Shown: positions 45,010-54,450, numbered from the stretch's first letter. The stretch: DNA of 64,000 nt from Allomesorhizobium camelthorni (GCF_011045125.1 NZ_JAAKZF010000006.1:62001-126000); one strand, 5' to 3'. Numbers and translations are program-made. Notes: generated by a model from the sequence alone, not told the origin.

Positions 45010-45582
45010 TCATCTGCCAGGTAATGCGAGAGTGGCGCCTGAGGTCTTCGCCAGCGCCTCCCGCACGTTTGCAATTCCTTCCGGGTCTCCGTAGAATCGC
45101 AGCAGCCCGGTTTTTTCGGCGGTCCCCGCGTCCAGCTTCCGGTACACCAGATCCCGAACGACTTTCTCTTCGGTTACGATCACCAGATCGCCATCCCCGG
45201 GTCCCTCGGAATGGCTTTGCACGCTCAGACCCTCACGTCCGACCTCAAAGCGCGTCCACATCACCTGCGGTATTAGCACGACCGACATTGCCAGGCCGGT
45301 TTCTGCCGGTAGCGAGTCGGCAAGGTTGGCGCCGAGTTTCTTCACCGCCGAGGCGGCGCGATAGAAGGCGAGTGGTCCCGACCCATTGGCGCTATCCCAC
45401 CGAGGCATCAGCAAGCCTGCATCCTCGGCCCGCCAGACTGCCGCGAGCACATGGACCGCATCCGGATAGCTCAAATTGAGCGTAGCTAGCGCGACAGCTT
45501 GCGGGTTTTCGAAACCGCATGCGCTGGCCGGGGCCGCGTGAATCCATGCGGCAAGACATGCGGCAAGAACCCTGGAACGCAT
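45010..45582 (-). CDS. Exported protein of unknown function
   Basis: 190 aa with a signal peptide ending APASACG. The mature part is helical at first (AVALATLNLSYPDAVHVLAAVW) and later has a beta-rich portion (GPGDGDLVIVTEEKVVRDLVYRKL). No family recognised. It is transcribed away from the AraC-type regulator gene, with 95 bases between their starts, so the regulator may control it and the genes behind it. Confidence 0.6.
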   Translation of the reverse strand: MRSRVLAACLAAWIHAAPASACGFENPQAVALATLNLSYPDAVHVLAAVWRAEDAGLLMPRWDSANGSGPLAFYRAASAVKKLGANLADSLPAETGLAMSVVLIPQVMWTRFEVGREGLSVQSHSEGPGDGDLVIVTEEKVVRDLVYRKLDAGTAEKTGLLRFYGDPEGIANVREALAKTSGATLALPGR

Positions 45583-45677
45583 CGTTATCTTTTCGCTTTT
45601 CCAAGTCTTTCAAGTTTATCGCATCTTGCTATAGTGCGCGTGCTGCGTCTTGCCTTTTGGTGACAATTGTTTCTCGA

Positions 45678-46652
45678 ATGTTGAATTCAGCACCGTCCAT
45701 CAAAATAAGAAGTTTCTTGCAGGTCGCGCCTTACTTGGCTCGGCGAGGCGTGTCCCCGATCGAGTTTTTCCAGCGCCTTGGCATCTCTCCGAATATTTTT
45801 CAGGATCCGGACGCTTGGCTGCCACGCGTGCTTTGCTTCCACGTGGCCAATGAAATGGTAGCGGCAACACAGGATCGGTTTGGCGGCGCGCATGTCGGCA
45901 ATATGACCGAATTGCGCTCACTCGGGATGTGGGGAAAGTCGATCCTGAAGTCAGCGGATGTGGCCCATGCCTGCGAGGTGGCCGCAGCCAACGCTTCAAT
46001 GCTTCATCAGGGATCAAGTGTTCGGTTAATCACGGAAGGCCGGACTGCTCGAATCGTCTACCGCTTCACAGGTCGTTGCGAAATGGATCCGAGACAGTTC
46101 ATCTACGGAAGCCTAGCGGTGTTGCGTAAGGTACCGCTGATGGCCGGCGAACCGTCCGCGATACGGGTCCATCTCGCCGCCCCGAGGGCGCGCGGCGACG
46201 ATGCGCTCGAGGAATGTCTCGGTCCGAACATCGAAATGGGCGCGGCGCACGATATGATCGAATTCGATCGCGCGTTGCTCGACATGCCCCTCCAAAACCA
46301 GGTGGACGAGGCTTCCAAGGTGACCGAATCACTGCGGTCGACGGTCGGCGCGGCAGGCCTGCTGGTCGAACGCCTCTCACATCATCGGCAACTCAAGCTG
46401 AAGGCGATCGCAAAAGGGATGGGGATGTCGGCCCGAACCCTTCAGCGGCGCCTCAAATATTGCGGCGTCGATTTCGAGGATCTGCTCGACGAGACACGTC
46501 GCGGCGAGGCGCTTCGGCTGATTTACGAAGGCGAGCACAAAATGACTGAGATCGCCTACAGGGTCGGCTACAGCGACCCCGCACACTTCACGCGCGCGTT
46601 CAAGCGTTGGACGGGGACCGCGCCATCTCGCTTCCCAGGCGACTTGCAATAG
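45678..46652 (+). CDS. AraC-family transcriptional regulator
   Basis: 324 aa. The N-terminal about 190 residues are the arabinose-binding-like domain of the OruR/ArgR-type AraC proteins (YLARRGVSPIEFFQRLGIS, LGMWGKSILKSADVAHACE). The C-terminal double HTH has LKAIAKGMGMSARTLQRRL and KMTEIAYRVGYSDPAHFTRAFKRWTG. The ATG at 45678 is the likely start. Position between the envelope cluster (-) and the DUF3604 cluster (+) makes either a possible target. Confidence 0.88.
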   Translation: MLNSAPSIKIRSFLQVAPYLARRGVSPIEFFQRLGISPNIFQDPDAWLPRVLCFHVANEMVAATQDRFGGAHVGNMTELRSLGMWGKSILKSADVAHACEVAAANASMLHQGSSVRLITEGRTARIVYRFTGRCEMDPRQFIYGSLAVLRKVPLMAGEPSAIRVHLAAPRARGDDALEECLGPNIEMGAAHDMIEFDRALLDMPLQNQVDEASKVTESLRSTVGAAGLLVERLSHHRQLKLKAIAKGMGMSARTLQRRLKYCGVDFEDLLDETRRGEALRLIYEGEHKMTEIAYRVGYSDPAHFTRAFKRWTGTAPSRFPGDLQ

Positions 46653-46835
46653 GGATTAACCAAACCGACGGGCGCCCCACATTCATCGAGGCGAGCCCTC
46701 CGGATTTGGCACGATATGGCAAGATTGATCGGGCGGACGCAACTAGTATCGTAGTGCATCTTGTCCCAAGGGAAGATGGCGGAGCTTCTGCAACGGTATC
46801 AAGCCGTTGCATCTAAAATTCGGAGGGAGCAAGCG

Positions 46836-49097
46836 ATGGCCGGACTGCGGATACATCTGTCGACACTCATGGTGCGCGCGAGCGCTCTGGCGATGACCTC
46901 GACCCTGATGGCCGGTTCAGCGCTGGCCCAGGAGCGTGAGGCCTTCTTTGGCGAGACGCACGTTCATACGGGCTGGTCGTTCGACGCCTACATCTTCGGC
47001 AATACCAAGACCTCGCCGGCCGACGCCTATAAATACGCGAAAGGCCAGACCATCAAGCACCCGCTTGGCTACGACATCAAAATCGATACGCCGCTCGACT
47101 GGATGGGCGTTACCGACCATTCCGAATATGTCGGTACGGTTTCGCTCGCCAACACACCGGGCTCGGATATAGCCAAGCTGCCGATCGCGCAGAAGCTGAT
47201 CGTGCATTCTCCCGCTGACATTCAGCGCATCTATCTCTGGCTCGGCGGGACGATCGTGGACAAGAAGCCGATCGAGGAACTGATTTCTCCTGAAGTTGCC
47301 GGATCTGTCTGGAAGCAGAACGTCGGAATGGCCGACCAAGCCAACGAACCGGGCAAATTCACGGCCTTCTGCTCTTATGAATGGACGTCGACGCCGAACA
47401 ACCGCAACATGCATCGCAATGTCTTCTTCAAGGATTGCGCGAAGGTTCCGCTGACACCCTTTAGCTCGATCGATTCGAGCGATCCCTCGGACCTCTGGAA
47501 CTGGATGGACGGTCAGCGCAAGGAGGGCAACGAACTGCTGGCGATCTCGCACAACGCCAACCTCTCCGACGGCCACATGTTCCCGACCGATGTCGACGAG
47601 AAAGGTCGGCCGATCGATGCAGCTTGGGCAGCATCCCGGGATCGCAACGAAAGGCTGACGGAGATCAAGCAGATCAAGGGCGCATCGGAAACCCATCCGA
47701 CGCTGTCGCCCAACGACGAGTTCGCCAATTTCGAAATCCTCACCTATCTCCTCGGCGATCCGTCCGGGCGTTTTCCGCAAGTCCCCGGCAGCTATATCCG
47801 GCAGGCGCTCAAGGACGGTCTGGCGATGAACGAGGCGCGGGACTACAACCCCTATAAGACTGGCTTTGTCGGCGGCTCGGACTCGCACAACACCGGCGTG
47901 CCCTACCGCCAGAATAACTTCTATGGCGGCCATGGGCACGCGGACGGCGAGATGAAGCAGCGCATGGCAGGGTTCTTGTTCGCGGGTCTCGATACCAGGC
48001 TTGAGAACCCGGCGGGATTGACCGGACTCTGGGCCGAGGAAAATACCCGTGCATCGCTCTTTGACGCCATGCAGAGGAAAGAGACCTTTGCCACAAGCGG
48101 ACCGCACATCAAGGTGCGCCTCTTCGGCGGCGCCGACGTGGCCGCAGCTGTCGACCAGGCGGACTGGGTGAAGGCGGCCTATGCAAGTGGCGTTCCGATG
48201 GGAGGCGATCTGCCACCGTTGGGGGACGGTAAGGCGCCTTCCTTCGTAGTCTGGGCGCTGAAGGACCCGACCTCGGGCAATCTCGACCGCATCCAGATCG
48301 TCAAGGGGTGGTCGAAGAATGGGCAAAGCTTCGAGAAGATCTTTGACGTGACCTGGGCCGGGAACCGCACGCCCGATCAGTTCACCGGCGTCGTTCCGCC
48401 GATCGGCAGCACGGTGAACATCGCCGACGCAAGCTACACCAACACAATCGGCAGCGTCGAATTGAAGGGAACATGGACGGATCCAGAATTCGATCCCAGC
48501 CTTGACGCATTCTACTATGCCCGGACCCTCGAGATTCCCACGCCTCGCTGGACTACGATCCAGGCCAAGGAGGTCGGCGTGGCACCTCCGGACAATGTGC
48601 CGGCAACGATCCAGGAGCGCGCATGGACCTCGCCTATCTGGTATACGCCGACCAAGGAACAGCGGACGACCGTCAAAGGCACCACGGTGGCCGACTTGCA
48701 GGCGCAAGGCGCTACCGCGCTGGACGACAAGGCACTTAACGATCTGGTCGTAGGCAAGACGACATGGGTTCGCAACACTGTCACCGGTGACGTCTTCAGC
48801 ATCGCATGGACGACATCCGGACAGCGCCTGATCGGCAACGTCAACGGCGAAATTCCGAAGCCAAGCGAAGTGGGCGACGTGTTTCATGGCGGCTCGTTGG
48901 GCGCGGGTACTGCCTACGCGATCAAGGACGGAGCCATCGTGACCACCCTCGGCAACATGCCGTACGAGGCGACCGTCTACAAGGTTGGCGACAAGTATTT
49001 TGCCGCGCGCAGCAACGAGTTCGGCTTCGCCAACTACGAGGTCGTTCCAACCCCGCAGGCGCTTGATCCGCTCGATCAACAGAAGTCGCCGTTCTAG
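46836..49097 (+). CDS. Exported DUF3604 protein (PHP-like metal site)
   Basis: 753 aa, ATG preceded by CGGAGGGAGC. Signal peptide to about residue 32 (MAGSALAQE). The DUF3604 start shows FGETHVHTGWSFDAYIFG and GVTDHSEYVG. Later come ISHNANLSDGHMFP, GGSDSHNTG and ATSGPHIKVRLFGG. The spaced His and Asp residues resemble the PHP-type metallophosphoesterase site. The family is widespread in proteobacteria and unstudied. It is exported, so it acts in the periplasm or outside. It heads a four-gene run on the plus strand. Confidence 0.85.
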   Translation: MAGLRIHLSTLMVRASALAMTSTLMAGSALAQEREAFFGETHVHTGWSFDAYIFGNTKTSPADAYKYAKGQTIKHPLGYDIKIDTPLDWMGVTDHSEYVGTVSLANTPGSDIAKLPIAQKLIVHSPADIQRIYLWLGGTIVDKKPIEELISPEVAGSVWKQNVGMADQANEPGKFTAFCSYEWTSTPNNRNMHRNVFFKDCAKVPLTPFSSIDSSDPSDLWNWMDGQRKEGNELLAISHNANLSDGHMFPTDVDEKGRPIDAAWAASRDRNERLTEIKQIKGASETHPTLSPNDEFANFEILTYLLGDPSGRFPQVPGSYIRQALKDGLAMNEARDYNPYKTGFVGGSDSHNTGVPYRQNNFYGGHGHADGEMKQRMAGFLFAGLDTRLENPAGLTGLWAEENTRASLFDAMQRKETFATSGPHIKVRLFGGADVAAAVDQADWVKAAYASGVPMGGDLPPLGDGKAPSFVVWALKDPTSGNLDRIQIVKGWSKNGQSFEKIFDVTWAGNRTPDQFTGVVPPIGSTVNIADASYTNTIGSVELKGTWTDPEFDPSLDAFYYARTLEIPTPRWTTIQAKEVGVAPPDNVPATIQERAWTSPIWYTPTKEQRTTVKGTTVADLQAQGATALDDKALNDLVVGKTTWVRNTVTGDVFSIAWTTSGQRLIGNVNGEIPKPSEVGDVFHGGSLGAGTAYAIKDGAIVTTLGNMPYEATVYKVGDKYFAARSNEFGFANYEVVPTPQALDPLDQQKSPF

Positions 49098-49108
49098 AAA
49101 GTGATTGG

Positions 49109-49126
49109 CCCAGGCTCAGGCCTGGG
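49109..49126 (+). promoter_or_regulatory. Intercistronic hairpin
   Basis: CCCAGGC, loop TCAG, GCCTGGG lies between the DUF3604 stop and the next start. There is no T run, so it is more likely an RNA-stability or partial-termination element than a full terminator. Confidence 0.45.
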
Positions 49127-49133
49127 TCAATTC

Positions 49134-50333
49134 ATGGAGATGGGCTTGCTGCTGTCCGGGAGACCATCGTTGCAGATTCTGAGGTTGCTGTTCGTTGTGG
49201 CGGCGATAGGCTTCGGCGTGGATGAAGGGCAGGCCTGCGCCATATGCTTTTCAGGGACGGTGATCACACCGGGGCAAAAACTTGACTCGGCCGACGAGGC
49301 CGTTCTTGCAGTCCCGTTGGCCGATCGGAGCGGTTTTCGCGTCATAGAAATCGTCAAGGGCGAGGTCCCGGCCAACGAGGCCATTGCCGAGTCGGCCGTC
49401 TCACTGGATGTGCCGAAGTTGGCAACGTTTCTGGATGGCGGCAGCGCGGTCACCAAGCTGTCCACGACGGGCCACGGCAAGCCGCTGCTTCTCTTCCGCA
49501 ACAGGATGTCCGAAACCTGGACAGGCATCGGCGTGATCGGGGAGCAATACGCCGGATGGCTGCGCCAGCTGGCGGCGACCAAGCATGACGGTGACGGCTT
49601 GCCGGTGAAGTTGTGGCCATCGAAGGTGATGGGCTGGTCACCGTTGACGGACGCTCAATGGCAGGAACGTGCTCGGATAGTTCTGCCCTATCTCGATGCT
49701 GACGAACTGCTGGCTGCCGAAATCGCCTATGGCGAACTGCAGCGGACGCCATACCGGATCATGCGTGGCCTGAAGCCACAGCTGGAAGCTGCAAAAATAA
49801 GGTTCTGGATCGACGATCCGAAACAGTTGTCCCGGCTTCCGGTACACACGCTGCTGCTCGGCATAGCCGGAGACGAGAACGACGCCGCAGAGCTGGAGAA
49901 ACGGATCGACCAGGCTCTGCTGGCGCAGGATACGGCAAACCTTTCGGCGATGCTTGCCGCCGATCTGGAACTGCGCGGACCATCTCGACTGAGCTGGCTC
50001 CACGCGACGTTCTTCGCGGATCGGCGGCGTACGCTGCCCGAGATCGACGCAGCCCTGCTTGCGCTGAGCGTACAGGGCGAAGCGGACGCGGCGGTGCCGC
50101 GCGGACAGGTGATCGAAGCCTATCGATCGTTCATCAGGGCGCGAAAGCCGATGGCCGGTTTCGTGGCGATGGAACTTGCGAATTGGGAAGCATGGGATGC
50201 GACGGCTGACTACGTCGACATCATCAGATCGAATGTCGTGAAGGACCCCGCCGGGCAGTTTGCGATTCTAAGCTATCTGAAGAGCAGTCCGCTGACCGCT
50301 GGGCAAGCGGCGTTACTGCCTGCTGCCGAATGA
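49134..50333 (+). CDS. Exported protein of unknown function
   Basis: 399 aa from the ATG at 49134; the GTG at 49101 would put the hairpin inside the gene. N-terminal signal (LRLLFVVAAIGFGVDEGQA), then a CAICF Cys pair. The first half is beta-rich (FRVIEIVKGEVPANE, GKPLLLFRNRMSETWTGIG). The second half is helical, with HEAT-like character (HTLLLGIAGDENDAAELEKRI, QVIEAYRSFIRARKPMAGF). I do not recognise a family. Its place between the DUF3604 and PPIase genes suggests a shared function. Confidence 0.65.
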   Translation: MEMGLLLSGRPSLQILRLLFVVAAIGFGVDEGQACAICFSGTVITPGQKLDSADEAVLAVPLADRSGFRVIEIVKGEVPANEAIAESAVSLDVPKLATFLDGGSAVTKLSTTGHGKPLLLFRNRMSETWTGIGVIGEQYAGWLRQLAATKHDGDGLPVKLWPSKVMGWSPLTDAQWQERARIVLPYLDADELLAAEIAYGELQRTPYRIMRGLKPQLEAAKIRFWIDDPKQLSRLPVHTLLLGIAGDENDAAELEKRIDQALLAQDTANLSAMLAADLELRGPSRLSWLHATFFADRRRTLPEIDAALLALSVQGEADAAVPRGQVIEAYRSFIRARKPMAGFVAMELANWEAWDATADYVDIIRSNVVKDPAGQFAILSYLKSSPLTAGQAALLPAAE

Positions 50334-50386
50334 CCCCGATGCACGAAGCAATCAAACGCTTCCAACAGAAACGACGGTAACAACAG

Positions 50387-51313
50387 ATGTCAAGACATCG
50401 ATTGCAGCAGATTCTTAGCGAGCCGCTACTGCATTTTTTCGTCGTCGGGGTGTTGGTTTTCGGCGGCTACCGCTTCTTCAACCCGGAACCGGAACAGGCA
50501 GTAGACCCGCAGCGTATCGAATTGACCGAAAATGACGTACAGCAGCTGGCGATCTCCTGGCTCGCCCAAGGTCGACCACAGCCGAGTCCGGATGAACTGC
50601 GCAGCCTTGTCGACCAGAAAGTGACAGAGGAGATCCTGTCCCGCGAAGCGGTCGCGCTCGGTCTCGACCGGGACGACCAGATCATTAAGCGGCGCCTTGC
50701 GCAGAAGATGGATTTTCTGGTGGCCGATCTGGCAGCCTTGGAGGAGCCGACCGAAGCTCAATTGGCGGACTGGTACTCTAAGAATTCCGACCGCTTTGCA
50801 CTGCCTCCGCATGCAAGCTTCCGGCACCTGTATTTCTCTCCGGACAAGCGCGGAGATGGGGCACGCGGCGATGCGACTGCAGCACTCGCCGTTCTGGCCG
50901 GTAAATCTGCGGATGCGCTCCAGGCCCAGACATTGGCCGATCCATTCATGCTGCGCAATTTCTATGGCGACTCCACCCCGGCGCAAACGGCGAAGGAGTT
51001 TGGCCCGGCCTTCGCGGAGACCCTCTATGGCCTGAAACCCGGCGCGTGGCAGGGGCCGGTGCAGTCCGGCTATGGCTGGCACCTCGTTTGGGTGGAGTCG
51101 ATCGAGCCCGGTCGCGTTCCGCTCTACGAGGAAGTGAAGCCCGACGTGAAGGCGGCATGGCTCGACGCCCGTTACCAAGAGGTGAAGCGCACGGCGCTAG
51201 AGGAAATGCGCTCCCGCTACACGGTCGTTGCGGTTCCCCTGGATGACGTCGACCTGACCAATCTGAACAGTCAGGACGCGGCAAACGCGGCCCAAGAGCC
51301 GGTCTCGCAATGA
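50387..51313 (+). CDS. Membrane-anchored parvulin-type peptidyl-prolyl isomerase
   Basis: 308 aa. An N-terminal membrane segment (LLHFFVVGVLVFGGYRFF) is followed by a SurA/PpiC-like chaperone helix region (IELTENDVQQLAISWL, KVTEEILSREAVALGLDRDD), then a parvulin domain at about 140-245: ASFRHLYFSPDKRG, KEFGPAFAETLYGLKPGAWQGPVQSGYGWHLVWVE split by turns. It folds exported proteins. The next gene overlaps its stop (ATGA), so it is coupled to the HupE-like protein. Confidence 0.85.
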   Translation: MSRHRLQQILSEPLLHFFVVGVLVFGGYRFFNPEPEQAVDPQRIELTENDVQQLAISWLAQGRPQPSPDELRSLVDQKVTEEILSREAVALGLDRDDQIIKRRLAQKMDFLVADLAALEEPTEAQLADWYSKNSDRFALPPHASFRHLYFSPDKRGDGARGDATAALAVLAGKSADALQAQTLADPFMLRNFYGDSTPAQTAKEFGPAFAETLYGLKPGAWQGPVQSGYGWHLVWVESIEPGRVPLYEEVKPDVKAAWLDARYQEVKRTALEEMRSRYTVVAVPLDDVDLTNLNSQDAANAAQEPVSQ

Positions 51314-52329
51314 GCCAGGCTGCTCAAATCTGCCGGGCTGGTACGTCGCTGCTGCTCACCCTATTCATCTCCATTATTGCGATGACCGCTGCGGTTTCCG
51401 CGCACGAGATCAGGCCCGCCTATCTCCAGATCGATCAGGTCGGGCACAACCGCTTCAGCGTACTCTGGCGAACGCCCATCCTGTCCGGGATGCGGCTGCC
51501 CGTCCTGCTGAAATTTTCCGACGGCATCAAGCCGGTGACCGAGCCGTTGGAGCGTGAACTGTCTGACTCCGTGATCGAGCGGAGCATAGTCGAATCCTCC
51601 GGCGGCCTGCCCGGCGAGCGCATAACATTTGTCGGGCTCCAGGCGACCATCACCGATGTCATGGTTCGGGTGAAACTGGAAGACGGGTCGGTAACCACGA
51701 CGCTTGTCCGGCCGTCGCAGCCCTGGGTCGACATTCAGGCGCGGCAGACCACACTTGAGGTGGTCAAGGTATTTATCGTCAGCGGCATCGAGCACATTCT
51801 GTTTGGCTTCGACCATCTGCTGTTCGTGGCGGCGCTGATGTTGATCGTCCGCCGCTGGGGCATGCTGCTTAAGACGGTAACAGCTTTCACCGTGGCTCAT
51901 TCGATCACGCTGACCTGCGCCACGATGGGATGGGTAAACCTGCCGTCGGGGCCTGTGGAGATCATGATTGCCTTCAGCATCGTTCTCGTTGGCGCCGAGA
52001 TCATCAGGATGGAGCGCGGCGGAACCAGCCTGGCGATAGAATGGCCCTGGATTGTCGCATTTTTCTTCGGGCTGCTTCACGGCTTTGGATTTGCCGGCGC
52101 GCTTGCCGATTTCGGACTGCCGCAAGGCGACATACCGCTCGCTTTGTTTTCCTTCAACGTTGGCGTCGAACTCGGTCAACTGATGTTCATCGGAGCGATC
52201 CTGCTAGTCGTCCATTCGATCCGACAAATCTTCCAAATTCCCCGGAAAGCGATCGTCGCATCTGCCTACGTAATAGGAACCATTGCTGCATTCTGGTGTG
52301 CTGAGCGTTTGCATTCGACGTTTGTCTAG
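51310..52329 (+). CDS. HupE/UreJ-like membrane protein
   Basis: 339 aa. Signal sequence (LLLTLFISIIAMTAAVSAHEIRPAYLQ split at AHE), a periplasmic domain to about 150, then six or seven membrane segments. These contain GIEHILFGFDHLLFVAALMLIV, TAFTVAHSITLTCATMG and FFFGLLHGFGFAGAL in pieces, the HupE/UreJ_2 signature with His residues inside the membrane. HupE proteins are linked to nickel or cobalt uptake; for this large subgroup the substrate is unknown. It closes the DUF3604 cluster. Confidence 0.82.
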   Translation: MSQAAQICRAGTSLLLTLFISIIAMTAAVSAHEIRPAYLQIDQVGHNRFSVLWRTPILSGMRLPVLLKFSDGIKPVTEPLERELSDSVIERSIVESSGGLPGERITFVGLQATITDVMVRVKLEDGSVTTTLVRPSQPWVDIQARQTTLEVVKVFIVSGIEHILFGFDHLLFVAALMLIVRRWGMLLKTVTAFTVAHSITLTCATMGWVNLPSGPVEIMIAFSIVLVGAEIIRMERGGTSLAIEWPWIVAFFFGLLHGFGFAGALADFGLPQGDIPLALFSFNVGVELGQLMFIGAILLVVHSIRQIFQIPRKAIVASAYVIGTIAAFWCAERLHSTFV

Positions 52330-52647
52330 TCGCTTGTCGCACGCGCACTAATATCAGTATTTGGCCTTTTGGGCTTTGAAGCCGACCGACGGCTTTCGGC
52401 CCAAGATCTACCTGAATTAACTTCCGCTGTGCGAACCGGCATCGCCATTCTATTGAGTATTCGTCAAATGAGCAGGGGTTGCACGCGAGGCAATTGATCG
52501 ACGCCGAAAACCTCGACACTTCGTTAATCCCGAACTCGATCGATTGAACGCAGTGGGCATCGCGTGTAGGCTTCTCCCGCGCACCGGGTGAGCCGGACGC
52601 CGGATCCAGTTTGCGATTCGATCAGATCCTCCGCCATCCGAACCACA
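52330..52647. other. Intergenic stretch without a supported gene
   Basis: About 318 bases between the HupE-like gene and the next exported protein. Open frames are short and without family likeness. A weak hairpin (GGCCTTTTGGGCTTTGAAGCC around 52362) may help end the upstream transcript. Confidence 0.4.
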
Positions 52648-53124
52648 ATGATTAATCGCCTCATTCTCTGCATCGCAGCCGGCGCCTTCATGTCCTCGAA
52701 TATGCCTGTGCATGCGCAGGAAGACGAGATATACTACGGATCTCGGGCCGGGATGAGCCTGACGACGACCGGGAAGAGCGGCATCGGTACGGCCAATGCC
52801 GTGATCGAGGTCGAGCACCTGCCGCGGAACGCGAAGGCTTTCTGCGTCGAGTATGCGCAGGACAACTCGATGGCATGCGTCCGGCGGACGTTGGCGGAGG
52901 TCCAGATCAAGGACAAGGTGACCGCGAACTGCCCGGCGCGAACCTGGGACGTCTTCGGCCAGGAGTTCGTCTTCCTCGGCCGCGCCGTCGCCGCCGACGA
53001 CATCATAGCGGACTATGTCATCCGGCGGGTCGAGACTGACGAGGTTCTCGACGGTTCCTCGGCGTCCGGCTACTGGCAGGCGCTCGGGGCCTTCCAGGCG
53101 CTCTGCCCCGGCATCGCCGACTAG
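52648..53124 (+). CDS. Exported protein of unknown function
   Basis: 158 aa from the ATG at 52648. Signal peptide ends SSNMPVHAQE. The mature part has four Cys (FCVEYAQ, ACVRR, NCPAR, LCPG). The order beta strand, GIGTANAVIEVEH, then TWDVFGQEFVFLGR looks like a compact disulfide-bonded domain. No family recognised. The next gene begins 4 bases after this stop, so the two form an operon. Confidence 0.65.
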   Translation: MINRLILCIAAGAFMSSNMPVHAQEDEIYYGSRAGMSLTTTGKSGIGTANAVIEVEHLPRNAKAFCVEYAQDNSMACVRRTLAEVQIKDKVTANCPARTWDVFGQEFVFLGRAVAADDIIADYVIRRVETDEVLDGSSASGYWQALGAFQALCPGIAD

Positions 53125-53128
53125 CTTC

Positions 53129-54337
53129 GTGATCCGACTCCTCTCATCCGCCGGTCTCTGTCTCCTCCTCTCCGTCGTCGGACGTGCAGAAGCGGCTACC
53201 GTCACCTTTGAAGGTCGGATCGAGCCCATGGGGATCCGGGAAATGCGTTTCCGGCTCGAGGGCGACATCGTCGACGGGGATGTCGAGCGGGTCAGGGAGG
53301 CCGTCGCGAAGGCCGGGGTCGAGCCAGGCGCGCATGCTGTGTTCTCGCTGTCCAGTCCGGGCGGAAGCTATTCGGTCGGCCTCGACCTCGCTCTCCTTTT
53401 TCGTCGGATGGGTTTCGCCACGCTCGTCGAGGCGGATGCCGGCTGCTACTCCGCTTGTGCCATCGCGTTCCTCGGCGGGTCCGAGACGCTGCGGGATCCG
53501 CTTCCGACGTCGGACCCCGAGGCGATTCCGGACCTTTCGCCCGACCGGTCCATGGAAGCGGGGGCGAAGATCGGCTTCCACGCCCCCTATCTGCAGCTTC
53601 CCGAGAACCAGTACGATGCCGGCATGGTCCAGGCGGCCTATGCGGTCGCCGTCTACAGCATCTCCCGTCTCGTAGAGATCGCCGATCGCCTCGACGTGAC
53701 GCCGGCGGAGCTGCCTCGGCTTCTGGCACCTGATCCCGACGACTTCTTCATGGCCGATACCGTCGACGCCGTCCGGATGCTCGACATCGGCTATACCGAT
53801 TACACGCTCCAATTCCGCGACCTGCTATCGATCACGCCGGCGATGGTCCAGAACATGTGCATCAACCGCTGGTATCACCTTCAGCGTCGAAGCGCCTATC
53901 CCGGCTATGGGATCGCGATCGAGGTGACGGAGGAGTTCAAGGAGGGCAGCAGGCTCCTGGGGAACGGCGAGGAAGAGTATTCCTTCGCCGTCCGGCGGGT
54001 GAACCAGGGCACGGCGTCCTCGTGGATCGCCGTCATGCCGATCACCAAAACGCCGGATGGCCGAAACTTTGTCTGGTGCATCTTCGACTCCGCCATCGAC
54101 AGCCCTCGCGTATTCTATCGCCCGGCTGGGACGTTGTCCGAACTCTTGGAGCCGCTGGAGGCGAAGAACGACATCTGGGATCTGGCGTTCTCCGAAGGGA
54201 ACATTGAATTCGACCAGTCAGACAATTGGAGCCGCGTCATGGACATGGCGCCGGCGGACACGCGGCTGGACGACGTCGCCGACGTTATCCTCAGCTATCA
54301 GGTCGAGCAGGAAGGGCTCGGCAAGGCCGGCAACTGA
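53129..54337 (+). CDS. Periplasmic ClpP/crotonase-fold protein
   Basis: 402 aa from the GTG at 53129. A signal peptide, LLSSAGLCLLLSVVGRAEAA, is followed by a ClpP-like domain: FSLSSPGGSYSVGLDLALLF (oxyanion region), AGCYSACAIAFLGGS with the candidate nucleophile Ser in CYSACA, and KIGFHAPYLQL with a candidate His. This matches the exported ClpP-class proteins of COG3904. The C-terminal about 170 residues (from VQNMCINRWYHL) are unknown. It may be a periplasmic peptidase; an acid residue is not clear. It forms an operon with the small exported protein upstream. Confidence 0.75.
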   Translation: MIRLLSSAGLCLLLSVVGRAEAATVTFEGRIEPMGIREMRFRLEGDIVDGDVERVREAVAKAGVEPGAHAVFSLSSPGGSYSVGLDLALLFRRMGFATLVEADAGCYSACAIAFLGGSETLRDPLPTSDPEAIPDLSPDRSMEAGAKIGFHAPYLQLPENQYDAGMVQAAYAVAVYSISRLVEIADRLDVTPAELPRLLAPDPDDFFMADTVDAVRMLDIGYTDYTLQFRDLLSITPAMVQNMCINRWYHLQRRSAYPGYGIAIEVTEEFKEGSRLLGNGEEEYSFAVRRVNQGTASSWIAVMPITKTPDGRNFVWCIFDSAIDSPRVFYRPAGTLSELLEPLEAKNDIWDLAFSEGNIEFDQSDNWSRVMDMAPADTRLDDVADVILSYQVEQEGLGKAGN

Positions 54338-54450
54338 CGGCTGGACGAACATACTGCCCCGCATTTGACAGCGGTTCCCGTACACTTGGCATGAGCTCAA
54401 AGGAGCATCCGTAGTCCCCGAGCAACGAACCCGCGGGCCACGGGCGATGG

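Noticed and set aside
46917-49079. 720-codon open frame antisense to the DUF3604 gene
   Set aside because: The plus-strand gene has a signal peptide, ribosome site and family motifs; the antisense frame has none.
52450-53268. 272-codon minus-strand frame
   Set aside because: Shadow of two exported proteins on the plus strand with clear signal peptides.
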